From Nomia melanderi (Eukaryota > Arthropoda > Insecta > Hymenoptera > Halictidae): DNA of 64,000 nucleotides. The stretch covers positions 17,427,660 to 17,491,659 of the forward strand of contig NC_134999.1 of the NCBI RefSeq assembly GCF_051020985.1, given 5' to 3'. The first letter of the stretch is position 1, and each line of letters begins with the position of its first letter. The translations under genes were made by a program, and so were the position numbers. The notes below the pieces were generated by a model. It was not told the origin of the DNA. It was given only the letters and a program-made list of their open reading frames with translations, and ran no database searches. This document shows positions 46,789-57,544 of the stretch, one piece after another.

Positions 46789-46940
46789 ATAATCGAAAGG
46801 AACAGGGGTTGAATTGAAACCCTTTTCATAACACTTTATCAAATTTTATTCAAAAATTACAATATAATTACTATACACTAGACATCAGTTATATCAAATT
46901 GATTATTACAAAATAATTATTAGAAATATCAATTGACTTA

Positions 46941-47330
46941 TTAACCCCTGTCATACGAGTGAGACTCGTGATGAAGATTTATTTAACAAAAATCATTGTT
47001 CATTGCTTACGGATCAAAGCAAAAAACTAGTTCACTATTACCAATGTATTAAATTAAAATTCTTAAAGCAAAATTGAAAATGTTGCTTCTCTTCCAAATT
47101 GCCGATAGTAATTGTTACTTAGTAGAGTAAATACTAAAGTTACATAGACGAGTGAGACTGGTGAAGATTTATTTAACAAAAATCATTGTTCATTGCTTAC
47201 GGATCAAAGCAAAAAACTATTTTACTATTACCAATCTATTATCTTAAATTAAATTTCTTAAAGCAGAATGGAAAATTGTTTCTCTTCCAAATTGCCGATA
47301 GTAATTGTTACTTAGTAGAGAAATAATACG
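46941..47330 (+). mobile_element. Family M MITE with internal duplication
   Basis: TTAACCCCTGTCATACGAG and palindrome CGAGTGAGACTCG. The body (from GACGAGTGAGACTG) is repeated once in tandem at about 47149. The right TIR is lost. Confidence 0.75.
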
Positions 47331-48324
47331 TCGAGATAGTTAATAACTATCTAATTAAACAAATATAAAGTAATATAATTCTCAATCTCCCCAACTACTT
47401 CAAAATCCTCTAACCACTCTTCTCCAGCAAATTAATTAAAATTTTCTCATTAGACTATCGCGAACCAAGGTTATCGATGTACGGCGAGGATCGCCGTAGA
47501 ATCTCGAAAGTTCAAGGAGAGAACACTGGTAACAGGTTGAAGACGATGGAAAAAACACGGGGCGCAATAAAACCGGAGATTGTAAAACTAAGTGACAGTC
47601 AAAGAGCCGTTCCGAACGGACGTGATCCGTTCGGATTGCGCGACGTGACTCGTTCATAAATGAAGATCGCCTCGCGCTTTATCGTCAGTCATTGTCGCCG
47701 AGCGCTGCCGTTTCGAACGCGATACGTCGTTATCGACAGCGAATCTCGCGCATTCCAACTAATTACTCGGCGCGCGTTTTATCAAAAGCGAAACACTCGT
47801 CGCCCTTCGAAACGGCTGACGCAAAGTCGCGCTCGGCGAGGCGTTCTTATCGCGGCGGGTTATCGCGATGTAATTATTCTTTACAATTTCGCCGCGGTCG
47901 TTGCGTATTCGCGATTTCTTGGGGTACAGACCGCGCCCATTAACGCTGATGGATCTTAATGGAGCTCTCGGCTTTTTTCCGATGGCTCGCGGAACCTTTA
48001 TAGATTACGCGGATTTCCCTTCGACCGCAGCTTCTGTGAACGGCCGTGTAAGAAACCGTGCTCGCGTGAGTGTTCAAGGCCTGTTACAATATTCATTTCG
48101 CGGTCGGGCGAATTGAAAGCAAGACGATCTTAACGTAATTTCCGGCTGTTTTGCATCACAGAGGAATATTACGTCGGGCTTCGTGGAAACCGACGCTGAT
48201 TCCTCTTTATTCGTTGTGTTACCTTCGGCTGTTACCGAGGTACATAACTGTGTGAGTGTTTAATTACTAACATTGCGTTAATTCTTAACGAACTGGAATG
48301 TATGTTTGATCAACTTATATCGTA
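47331..48324. other. GC island in intron, no gene recognised
   Basis: 47460-48240 is GC-rich with several overlapping open frames on both strands and no known domain. Confidence 0.4.
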
Positions 48325-48362
48325 TATAAAATATTCAAATATATTATTGGTGCTTGGTGAAT

Positions 48363-48456
48363 CTTTTAATAATTTGAAAATCATCAGTTCTAATAGTATA
48401 ATATTATAGTATAGTATAAATACTATTAGAACTGATGATTTTCAAATTATTAAAAG
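48363..48456. repeat. Perfect 36-base hairpin
   Basis: The arms 48363-48398 and 48421-48456 are exact reverse complements with a 22-base AT-rich loop. Imperfect pairing continues outward to about 48325 and 48495. Confidence 0.95.
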
Positions 48457-48499
48457 GTTTATCAAGTAACAGTAAGATATTTGAATATTTTATATATAA

Positions 48500-48710
48500 G
48501 TTGGTTTCATTGAAAATTGTATATCATATAAGTTGATCCATTGAAAATTGTATATGATGTAAGTTGATCCATTGAAAATTGTATATGATGTAAGTTGATC
48601 TCATTGAAAATTGTATATGATATAAGTTAAGCTCATTGAAAATTTTATAAGTTGATCTCATTGAAAATTGTATATGATATAAGTTGATCTCATTAAACAA
48701 AATATTAATG
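48500..48710 (+). repeat. ~33-base tandem repeat, about 6 units
   Basis: AAGTTGATC(T)CATTGAAAATT units repeat with TGTATATGATATAAG spacers. It begins directly after the extended hairpin. Confidence 0.88.
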
Positions 48711-48901
48711 ATAATCAGCAGAGCTACGAAGGTATCTGTATAAAATCGAGATGCCTCGTTTCCGGTGCGCAATATGTTAACCTTGATCATCGCGCATTTT
48801 ATCTTATTATCTGAACAAACGCACGATTCTCAGACATTTATCTCGCTGACATCTTTCATTGAGAAGAATGGAAGGAACACTTTAGATAATTCTTGTTCCA
48901 G

Positions 48902-49005
48902 GTATCTAGCAGCGAGTACTTCAGCGTCAGCTTCGATCTACCAGAGGAATTTGGCTCCCTGGACCGGGACGAGTTCCTACCCGCCTCGAAAGGGACCTGT
49001 TTGGC
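48902..49005 (+). CDS. Internal exon 2: first half of Raf-like Ras-binding domain (PLEKHG5/GEFmeso-like)
   Basis: The exon is bounded by acceptor TTGTTCCAG and consensus donor GTAAGT. It starts in phase 0 and ends after two bases of a codon. The 34 codons encode VSSSEYFSVSFDLPEEF and then GSLDRDEFLPASKGTCL. The run E-x-F-x-x-x-FDL followed by an acidic loop and a P-x-x-K-x-x-x-L turn resembles the first strand pair of the ubiquitin-fold Ras-binding domain in PLEKHG5-type exchange factors, as I remember the family. The codon is completed by the first base of the exon at 52701 to give Ala. Family members are Rho-specific exchange factors; the Drosophila protein GEFmeso was described as a Ral target. 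A family A element starts 183 bases downstream, inside the intron. I infer the product by comparison from memory, not from a search. Confidence 0.8.
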
Positions 49006-49187
49006 GTAAGTGTAACAAACCGTGTCAATAATTTCCACGAGCTATTATTACCACCAATATCTCTCGACCGTATTTCCAATTAGCGTACAGCAACCTCTAT
49101 AAACAGTGAACTGCAACTGAAATCCCCATCAAAAAACGTCATTTAGAAGTGTAGTATCTAGAATTCTTAGCGTAGGTTAAGGTATTT

Positions 49188-49429
49188 TTAACCTTTTGCA
49201 CTCGAGAGGTCACAGTCACCACTTGATTTGATACAGCAGAATTATAAAATTGAATATTTAGTATTTCAAATGAAACTTTGTATTGCTATGGGAAATATTT
49301 AAATAAAATTACTTTGTCGTTTAATTTATCTGTGAATGATCGTTAAATTAGTTTCGAACAGTGTCGTCTGTATCTTGTCGAAAAATGTTAAATATTTCCA
49401 GTGAAAAACTTTCGAGTGCAAAGGGTTAA
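49188..49429 (+). mobile_element. Family A MITE
   Basis: TTAACCTTTTGCACTCGAG, then GGTCACAGTCACC, right end TTCGAGTGCAAAGGGTTAA. Confidence 0.88.
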
Positions 49430-49732
49430 GAAGAGTGAATGTAAGAATGAGTGTGAATGAAGGACATGTAAAACCGTCGAGGGAAAGTGGCCTGCGCAAC
49501 GTCGCGGACCCAAGATTGCAGGGCCAGCTTTCCAGGGGTGCATCCGAGTGTTTGTGATGAGTGCGAGTGAGAATGCTTGTGGGGGAGATGATGATTTTTG
49601 GGAGAGCCTGTAAGAGAGTTGCGGGAAGAGTCGTGTGATGGCCTCCGTGGCACTGAGTTGTACTTTTTACGTGTTGTCCGTGTTGTTTCCATATTTTATA
49701 TTTTGACCATAGTTTTAGCTTTATTTCATTAA
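49426..49732 (-). repeat. X unit, second copy
   Basis: Reverse complement of 34371-34680 with scattered differences. Confidence 0.85.
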
Positions 49733-49953
49733 CACTAGAACTACCGAGCATTTAATACGATTAATATGCAATTCCTATAAAAACTGTAACAATAGATTAT
49801 TTTCAGTTTCTTCAGACATTCATTATAGTACTCAAATGAAACTATTTATTTTCAAAATCATTTCGTATATTCAATGCTTCGAAGATATCAATAATTGCTA
49901 AACAAAAAAAAACGAAACCAGTCATTTTGACTGGTACGTAGTTCTAGCGTCAA
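49729..49953 (-). mobile_element. Family D MITE
   Basis: TTAACACTAGAACTACCGAG at the left; palindrome CCAGTCATTTTGACTGG and GTAGTTCTAGCGTCAA at the right. Confidence 0.9.
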
Positions 49954-50029
49954 ATACATATATTTATTCCTGGCTCTCGATTACTCGAGATCCACCCTTT
50001 CGTTATTCACACTATAGTAACACTATAGA

Positions 50030-50634
50030 AGTTTAACAATTGTGAGCTTTATGAAACAACGCTCGTCTTCTTCTTAAACTGGGTCGTTCACATATAATTG
50101 GTAGCTCATAAGTTGTTTATCGGTGACTCGATCGTCACGAATAATTGAACGACGGATCCTAAAGGTTCATGGCAGTCGACGGGGACTCGTAACGCTGGGA
50201 AATTTCATTCGAAACGATTTACGTGGTAGCAAATAGCTGCCGCGTCTGGTAATGTCGCGGAATTCCGCGGCGAGCAAGATGAAAGCCGCGAATTTCACCG
50301 ATGGCCTTCGCAGAAAGGAGCCACGCTCCACCGAGCACTTTGAGACACTTGCCGCGCGGTCGCATAATAATTGCTTCTAAATAATCACGCTACACCGTCT
50401 GCGCAAACATGCTTCCTTATTCTCTGCGCGGGAATACATATTCCATTAACGAACAATCGTAACACAGAAAAATTCTATCGTTTAATTGCTAATTCTTCGT
50501 TAATGCAACATTTTAGATATATGTAACACGAATCCAAAGTAAAGTTACAAATTCCTTATTCACTTCGTAAGTTAGAAATTTCGGTTTGATTGACGTTTAA
50601 AAATCTATCAATATAATCACCGACGCTCGCGTCT
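50030..50634. other. GC island in intron, no gene recognised
   Basis: 50140-50430 is GC-rich, the rest AT-rich. No domain or splice borders seen. Confidence 0.4.
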
Positions 50635-51068
50635 TTAACCCTTGGCACTCGGGAGTTCCTCATTAAAAATATTTAACATTTCTTACAAGACGAAGACGAT
50701 ATTCTTTGAGACTAACTCAAAGGGAAATCACAAGTACATTGAGGAACAAAGCTATTTTGTTCCAATATTTCATATATTGAATCATTGTACAAAGGTAAAC
50801 ATCACATATCAGATTTTATACTTTTACTGTGTCAAATCGAGTGGTGATTAAGAGTCACCATCTGATCTGACACAGTAAAATTATAAACATTGATATTTAA
50901 TGATGAACTTTGTATAATGTCTCAATACGTGAAATCTCGTAATAAAATAGCATCGTTCTTCAATGTACTTGTGATTCTCCTTCGAGTTAGGTTCAAAGAA
51001 TATAGTCTTTGTCTCGTGAAGAAATGTTACGCGTTTCTAGCGAGAAACTTCCGAGTGCAAAGGGTTAA
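50635..51068. mobile_element. Head-to-head dimer of two family A elements
   Basis: Both outer ends are the family A right terminus (TTAACCCTTGGCACTCGGGAG and TTCCGAGTGCAAAGGGTTAA). The two bodies are inverted copies joined at the subterminal palindrome GGTGATTAAGAGTCACC; both left termini are absent. Confidence 0.87.
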
Positions 51069-51814
51069 TAGCTGAAATTAACGTACAATATGTTAAATAC
51101 CTCTGAGACACTTGCCACCGTCCCTACACAAGCAAATAAACCTTTCTCGTAACAAGTTTCTCAGTATCATGCGATACGGCTCCCATATGATCCACCGAAA
51201 ATTATTTCCAACTCCGCCAGCAACCGCAAACAATCCCCAAAGCTGCAACCCACTATCAAATATTCCCGACCAACGAAACAGGAAAAACCCATTATCGGAA
51301 CCCCGTCGAAAATATCAGCGTACTTACAGACGGAACAGTACATATGTACACGAGTCTCTGTATCAAACTGCAGAAATTTCGACTGGAATTCGATGAAAGT
51401 TCAACGGTGTTTACCAAAGCTCGCGTGCTTTCCGCGCGTCTTGTTTTCGCGTGTTTGCTCGCAGGACGGGCATGGAGGCTGTCTTCGGCCGGTGTCGCCA
51501 GAAACGCAGCACGGAATTATGGAATATTAACTGTTCGGGAACGGGGTCGCGGCGGAGTATTCCAGACAACGCGCTTTCAGCGGCCGGGAAACTCGCTCGC
51601 GCGGCGACCGCGGTAGTTTCGCTCAATAATGTAGACGACTCGGCGGCTTCGGTGTTTATTCGATAAGAGCGGAGCTCCAAGGGCCGATTCCGACACTGAG
51701 ACACGGGACACGCCGGATTCGCCTCGAAATGCCGAGATAACTGGGCTTTTCGTTCGTGGACCGTTCTGAGAAGAGTTCGATGCAAGTTGATACGGGATCA
51801 TCGAATTTTCGCGC
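51069..51814. other. Mixed DNA and GC island in intron, no gene recognised
   Basis: 51400-51790 is GC-rich with overlapping frames. No domain recognised. Confidence 0.4.
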
Positions 51815-52640
51815 GATGAGGTTAGATTGAGTTTGAAAATTGGCGGAGGGAATGTTTGATGGTTATTATGAAGTATTTTATAATTGGAATTGAGAGTTGA
51901 TGAGGATCATGATGGATTAGTGAATTAAAGTGTTGAGGGAATTGAATGTTGTGGTTGCTTTGGAGAATAATTTGGATTTTCATTGTTTTCTGTATTGGGT
52001 GAATCAAGAAATAGAGATTTGGGAGTTGAATGCAATAATGGATTAGAGTGAATTAAAGCGTCGAGAGAATTCGAAGTTGTAATAATTACTTTGGAAAATG
52101 TTAGCTTTGGACTTTCATTGTTTTCTGTACTGGGTGAATCGCGAAATAGGGGTTTGTGAGATTGAATGCAATCGAGAAGGTTGATAATGAGAACACTAAT
52201 GGATTAGAGTGAATTAAAGCGTTGAGAGAATTTAGAGTTGCGGTAGTTGCTTTGGGAAATGTTAGCTTTGGATTTTCATTGTTTTCTGTATTGGGTGAAC
52301 CGCGAAATAGGGGTTTGTGAGATTGTATGCAATCGAGAAGGTTGATAATGAGAATACTAATGGATTAGAGTGGATTAAAGCGTTGAGAGAATTCAGAGTT
52401 GCGGTAGTTGCTTTGGATTTTCACTATTTTCTGTATTGGACGAATCAGAAATCAGAGATTTGTGAAACTTAATGCAATCGAGAAAGTTGATAATGAGAAT
52501 AATAATGGATTACAGTGAATTAAAGCATCGAGAGAATTCAAAGTTTTAATTACTTTGGAAAATAGCTCTGAATTTTCATTATCTTCTGTACTGAACAAAC
52601 GAAAAGCTAAACATTCGTGAAATTTAACAAATTGCTAACA
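51815..52640 (+). repeat. ~160-base tandem array, about 5 units
   Basis: GGATTAGAGTGAATTAAAGC or variants recur at about 52040, 52202, 52363 and 52507, with a diverged unit at 51913. The array ends about 60 bases before exon 3. Confidence 0.9.
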
Positions 52641-52700
52641 CATCTTATGAATTATTGTAAAACATAATATCCATAATCATAAGATTCCCGTTTGTTCCAG

Positions 52701-52837
52701 GGAGGCGTTGAATACCAGTTGCGAGAAACGCGGTATCGACTTATCGCGCATCGAAGTGTACGAGGGTTTCTCGGCGCCGTTGCCAATCCAAACGACGGAC
52801 ACGTCGAGTCTCGGCGGGAAACACCTGAGAATAACAG
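52701..52837 (+). CDS. Internal exon 3: second half of Raf-like Ras-binding domain (PLEKHG5/GEFmeso-like)
   Basis: The exon follows a TTTGTTCCAG acceptor and is followed by a GTATTT donor. The first base completes a GCG Ala codon with exon 2, then 45 codons run EALNTSCEKRGIDLSRIEVY, then EGFSAPLPIQTTDTSSLGG and KHLRIT, leaving phase 1. The pattern L-x-E-A-L-x3-C-x-K-R-G-I-x-L-x-x-[IV]-x-V-Y, a PL pair, then T-D-T-S-x-L-G-G-K-x-L-x-I is the hallmark of Raf-type Ras-binding domains (ubiquitin superfold). It resembles PLEKHG5 in its KRGI-like and LGG-x-x-L-R motifs. The domain therefore spans the exon 2/3 junction. A ~160-bp tandem array lies in the intron shortly before this exon. No DH or PH domain exon is recognisable in the remaining 11 kb, so the next intron is probably longer than 11 kb. 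TIAM-, RGS12/14- or Raf-type proteins are less likely alternatives. Confidence 0.82.
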
Positions 52838-53338
52838 GTATTTATGTAACCGATAACCTTACGTCTGAACCTGTCGGGCCAGTATACGCGAACCGCCGAA
52901 ACACCCCGAAAAATGGGTCACCGTTCGAAACATTCCGGAACACGTAACCTCTACGAGCGTTCCCTCGTGTAATCGGATCAAAAATAACTTGTTATCAGAA
53001 AACTTCGCCAATTAACTTCAGAAACATTTGCATTCCCGCTCTCGTATCTCCGTTCCGCGGAGCAATCGAAACTCGAAGCCAACATTTGCCAGCGTTTGTA
53101 GCGTCGGATACCGGAAACGCCGCGAAGCAGTCCATGATTCATGGGAAACTGATAACTAGATAGGATCAAGCTTGTTCCGGCCGAAACCGACGTAATCGAC
53201 TTCCTGCCGACACGCAATCATCTTTCGAACACGGAAATGATGAGTCGGATAATGGAGAACGGAGCTGCGCTCGTTTCCAAGCGGATCGAATGATCCTGTT
53301 AACTCCTTGCTTTCTAATATCAGAATCACGGTGAAGAT
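52838..53338. other. Start of next intron; GC-rich, nothing recognised
   Basis: Follows donor GTATTT. Short open frames only. Confidence 0.45.
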
Positions 53339-53525
53339 TTAACCCTTTGCACTCGAGAGATGACTCAAACTCAGCAATTGATTTCATACAGTAAAACTAT
53401 AAAATTTGATATTTAATATTGTACTACGTACCGTGCAATTTGAGAAATTAATTTCACAAGATACCGTCTTTATCTCATCATCGAATATTAAAATATTTCT
53501 AGTGAAAAACTGGTGCAGAGGGTTA
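53339..53525 (+). mobile_element. Family A MITE, shortened
   Basis: TTAACCCTTTGCACTCGAG, then ATGACTCAAACTCAGC; degraded end GTGCAGAGGGTTAG. Preceded by a fragment of family M (GTGAAGATT). Confidence 0.75.
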
Positions 53526-53549
53526 GAACAGAGTTTGACATATACGTTG

Positions 53550-53635
53550 AAATTTCCCAGGTCGTTTTTGGAACTTTTCTTATATTTAAAGTCTGTATTG
53601 TATAAGAAAAGTTCCAAAAATGACCTGGGAAATTT
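53550..53635. repeat. 35-base near-perfect hairpin
   Basis: The arms 53550-53584 and 53601-53635 pair with a single mismatch around a 16-base loop. The size resembles a microRNA precursor, though near-perfect pairing favours a recent palindromic repeat. Confidence 0.93.
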
Positions 53636-53882
53636 TAATAACAATATACAATACAAATTTTAATAACAAAGATACTCTAAAATCATCAACACCATCATTT
53701 TATAAATATTTTTCTACAAAGAAATAATTCATGCTTCAACGTTTTCGTCAAATATTATTCAATGCTGTTGCATTCAAATGGAATATTATTCTCTCGTTCT
53801 CAAGGATTATATTCTATAACAAACATAAACATAGAATATAAATTCGCTGAAAAAGCAGAATTCTGGTAAAAAATTCGAAAGA

Positions 53883-54053
53883 TTAAACGATGATTATTTG
53901 AAAACTTTTCTACATTACAATACCACCTAATGCAGTGACATTCAACGAGATAAACCTGCAATATTAATAATTCAATTACATAAGTTGACATTACATTATC
54001 TTCATTTTATATTTCTCTCGGCAAAATCGTGCAACACTCAACGTGTTGAACAG
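53883..54053 (+). mobile_element. Family E fragment
   Basis: AAACGATGATTATTTGAAAA interior and right end ACTCAACGTGTTGA; the left end is lost. Confidence 0.7.
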
Positions 54054-54066
54054 TTCTCGCTTCTTA

Positions 54067-54310
54067 TTAACCCTTTGCACTCCATAGGCGCCTCTCAGTC
54101 GCCAATTGATTTGACACAGCAAAATTATAGAGTTTGACATTTAATATTAAACTTTGTACAATGCACCGACATGTAACATAAAATAAAACAGCCTCTTTCT
54201 TTAATTTATGTGCGATTTCTCGTTAAGTCTGTTCGTAAGAATGTCGTTGGTATTTGATTAAAAAATGTTGAGTATTTCTAATGAAAAACTTCTGGAGTGC
54301 AAAGGGTTAA
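54067..54310 (+). mobile_element. Family A MITE
   Basis: TTAACCCTTTGCACTCCATA, GGCGCCTCTCAGTCGCC, right end GGAGTGCAAAGGGTTAA. Shares TTAA with family I. Confidence 0.9.
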
Positions 54311-54529
54311 CACTAGGTTTACGGAACGCGTCAAATTGACGCACATTGGATTTTAGAAATATTATTTTGTAAATGTTTACGCCGATTTTGATTGGTGCGA
54401 TCACACTGATATGTACCCCAATTACCTACTATCAAATCTCCAGTTTCCACAATCTATATAAACGAGCATCAATTCTTTTAGGAATAACAGAATGAAGTGT
54501 ACAATAAATGCCCGTAAACCTAGTGTTAA
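54307..54529 (+). mobile_element. Family I MITE with perfect palindrome
   Basis: TTAACACTAGGTTTACGGAA, palindrome GCGTCAAATTGACGC, right end CGTAAACCTAGTGTTAA. The 15-base inverted ends are perfect. Confidence 0.93.
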
Positions 54530-54579
54530 CGGAGTAATTGTACTGATCGTAATTGAGAAAGAAACCATAGAGCAACGGG

Positions 54580-54818
54580 TTAACACGTTGACTGCACGAG
54601 AAGTATCAGTGTTTTATGTATTTATCCTTTCTACAGCAAAGATACAAAGCAAAAATGATTAATACCTTGACACGAACACTCTTATCTTACTCTATCATCT
54701 AGTAATCTATGTTACGGAAAATTAGTATTCGAAATCAATTATCTTCCGAGTTATAATTATTTTCCTGTCATTTGAAGGCTGCAGTCATCGGTGACCGCCG
54801 TGGCAGTCAAAGTGTTAA
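54580..54818 (-). mobile_element. Family E MITE
   Basis: TTAACACGTTGACTGCACGA at the left; GTCATCGGTGACCGCC and GGCAGTCAAAGTGTTAA at the right. Confidence 0.87.
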
Positions 54819-55645
54819 CCGTCGAATGGCGAGGTTCACGGTCCGGTCAAAGATCGACGATCGTCAAAGGAAATTGAAGTCGATGCGAGGTTGACAGGAC
54901 CGTGTGCCGGCGCGGCCATTTTGATCGATACCGCCGAGAGTCGTAAGCACACCGATCGCGTTCGGCTGTGTGCGCCGCCGGTGATAAATTTACACACGGG
55001 AGTCCGCGACGGTAAATGGATTTCTCGGGAGAGCGTGCTTTTGATCGGACACCGGCTCACGGCTGAGCATAATCGAATCGTACTACTTAAACCGCGTGCT
55101 CGGTGAGCCGACGCGTACGCGTGAAATTCGTTGTCCGGCTGGAATCGAATTTGCCGCGCGTTGAAATCGACCTTGAAGCTGATGTTCGTCAGGAACAAGA
55201 TTGAACTTGACATACAATTCATTTAGAAATTTATTCAAGTTCAGAGGAGCTTGTATTCTAATTTTCCTGCATGATTATTGGAAGTCGAGACTGTAACAAG
55301 TGAGACCCAACTAAGGCATAATCTTCGAATAATTAACCCAAAGCAGATTTAACTCTCGACTGTGCTCTAATTGAATCCAGCAGGAGTTGGTGGATTATAG
55401 TGTTACCGTTGTAGGATTTCTACGGGATGATTTCAGCGGAATCAATACCAAACCTATTGTCATCGTACATGCGTCAGCTTACACGTGTGCTTGTTAGCCG
55501 GACTACACGATATCTCGAATTTTCGAACTTCGAGTCTTAGTATCTCCATGTATGATCATTACAGGATGCAACTAGTGAAATTATAGTTTGAGAAAGGTTC
55601 ACTCGAACCTATGGTTGAATTCAACTGAAAACAAGGATCACTATG
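54819..55645. other. GC island, no gene recognised
   Basis: 54830-55200 is GC-rich. A 128-codon minus frame there has no recognisable domain. Confidence 0.4.
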
Positions 55646-55866
55646 TCAACACTAGGTTTACGAAACGCGTCAAATTGACACATTGGATTTTAGAAATATT
55701 ATTTTGTAAATGTTTACATCGATTTTGATTGATGCGATCACACTGACATGTACCTCAATTACCTACTATCAAATCACCAGTTTCCATAATCTAAATAAAC
55801 GAGCATCAATTCTTTTAGGAATAATAGAATGATGTGTACAATAAATGCCCGTAAACCTAGCGTTAA
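55646..55866 (+). mobile_element. Family I MITE
   Basis: TCAACACTAGGTTTACGAAA, GCGTCAAATTGACAC, right end CGTAAACCTAGCGTTAA. Closely similar to 54307-54529. Confidence 0.92.
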
Positions 55867-56299
55867 TGTTAGTGTTCACGATTCCGGATGAAGGCGAATC
55901 TATCCAGACGCGTTCCCGGCCCGATTCGCGTCGTCGTTGTTGAAAGCAAATGGCGCCGATATGAATCTTGAACTCCGAAATTGCTTTGTCACTCCGGCTG
56001 ACCATATCGGGGTCATGGTACTTAAAGTTCCGGCCACGAAAGCCGTTCCGCGGTGAAGTTTTCGTTTCCTATTGACGCAATTCAAGCGAGTCCAGCGATG
56101 AGCTTAGTTCCCGTTTGTCTTGCCTGGGCTGTTGACGATTTCGCGGCAATATACCACGGTAAACACCGACGGCGGTTGGGCTGTTTAACCCCGAATAATT
56201 GGAGATGTTTGGCGGCGTTTCTTGCGGGGCCAGCGTAACGCGGAATGTTTGTCAATACCGCTTACGGAAATCTGGAATTGGCAACCTATACAAGGTCCC
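55867..56299. other. GC island, no gene recognised
   Basis: Overlapping short frames without domains. Confidence 0.4.
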
Positions 56300-56700
56300 A
56301 AAATGTCGAGAGAAAATTGTTTGTTCGATCTGGACGAAACTAATTGTTATACTTAATCAACGGGATAATTAGTAGATTAAACATTCATGAAATAATAGAA
56401 GAAGAATATTTCCTATAATTTTTCATTTTGCTATAGATAAATTGTTATGAGTTCTGAGGTCCTACGCGCTCAAGAATTACACCTCTCAAAACCAAATTTT
56501 TTTGTTTAATTTAGACAAAGTTAATCGTCATCCTCAATGAACGGAACAATTAATAAAGTAAACATTCACAAAATAATAGAAACAGAATCTTTTCTACGAT
56601 TCTCAATTCTACAACAGAAAAATTGTTGATTGTACACGGTTCATTGCATATTCCGCGCCCTGAGATCTCGCGCTCAGAAATTACACGTCTCAATTAATTC
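56300..56700 (+). repeat. ~185-base degenerate tandem duplication
   Basis: AAACATTCATGAAATAATAG (about 56379) and AAACATTCACAAAATAATAG (about 56561) sit in two related ~120-base copies. Confidence 0.75.
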
Positions 56701-57544
56701 ATAGGTTCACACGGTGCCGGTCTATATTCTACGTACTGCGTGCGCTCGATTAAATTCCGCCCGCGATAATCTAGGTCATGCAAAGGTGATGCTTATGACA
56801 TTACATGAAATACGTGACTTATCGTGTCAGAAGACCTTCCGCCGTAAAAGCATAAATCACCGATAAGCATCTTCAAATACGAGCCTCGGTCATCGTCTGG
56901 TCTGCGCGTGATCGGGCCAGACTACTTAAATCTCGCGACGGAATCTTGTCTCCTGCTCTTGACAATATAATTTAGATAAAGTGACCGAAGTTCGTTCAAC
57001 TAATTACTACTCCCGCGTATTGCGTATTCTCGCTTGATTCGGTGATCCGGCCTGATCATGACTGGCACACGCTACTCGTCGAACGCGATAAAATCGTCTG
57101 GACTCCCGTTTTAATGGAATCAAAATCCTGTCGTATCTCGCGCACCATAAACTCGATATTTATCGACGCTCGCTTTGCCTGTCATTTTGTTTGTCGCGTA
57201 TAAATAACGGCTGCAATTAAAGAAAGGGAAAAACAGGCGGCCGCCCTTGCAAATATCAATCCATCGGGAACACTGTAATCTCCGAGCCATAAACGCGTCA
57301 GTTGCTCGCTAATCCCGGAGCAGATTTTAACCGGCGCCCCCCGTAGCGCGGCAAAAAACGGCCCGCAACCGGTCCCCGTCCGCGTCGACGTTCGCCTGAC
57401 ACGGGAAAATCGATTTCGGAAACGACGCCGATTTATGTCTGCCTGTACCAGACTGTTCCAGTCGATATCGCGACCTGGAATCAGTCTGATGGTCTCTGTA
57501 ACGGAGAATATACCTCGAAGAACCGATTGCTGGTTGTGCGAAGC
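56701..57544. other. GC island, no gene recognised
   Basis: No domain or splice-bordered exon recognised. Confidence 0.4.

Larger units (their letters stand above)
49188..50029 (-). repeat. Inverted duplication, right copy
   Basis: Reverse-complement partner of 34073-34925, with family A, X unit, family D and a short flank in reversed order. It lies just after exon 2. Confidence 0.88.
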
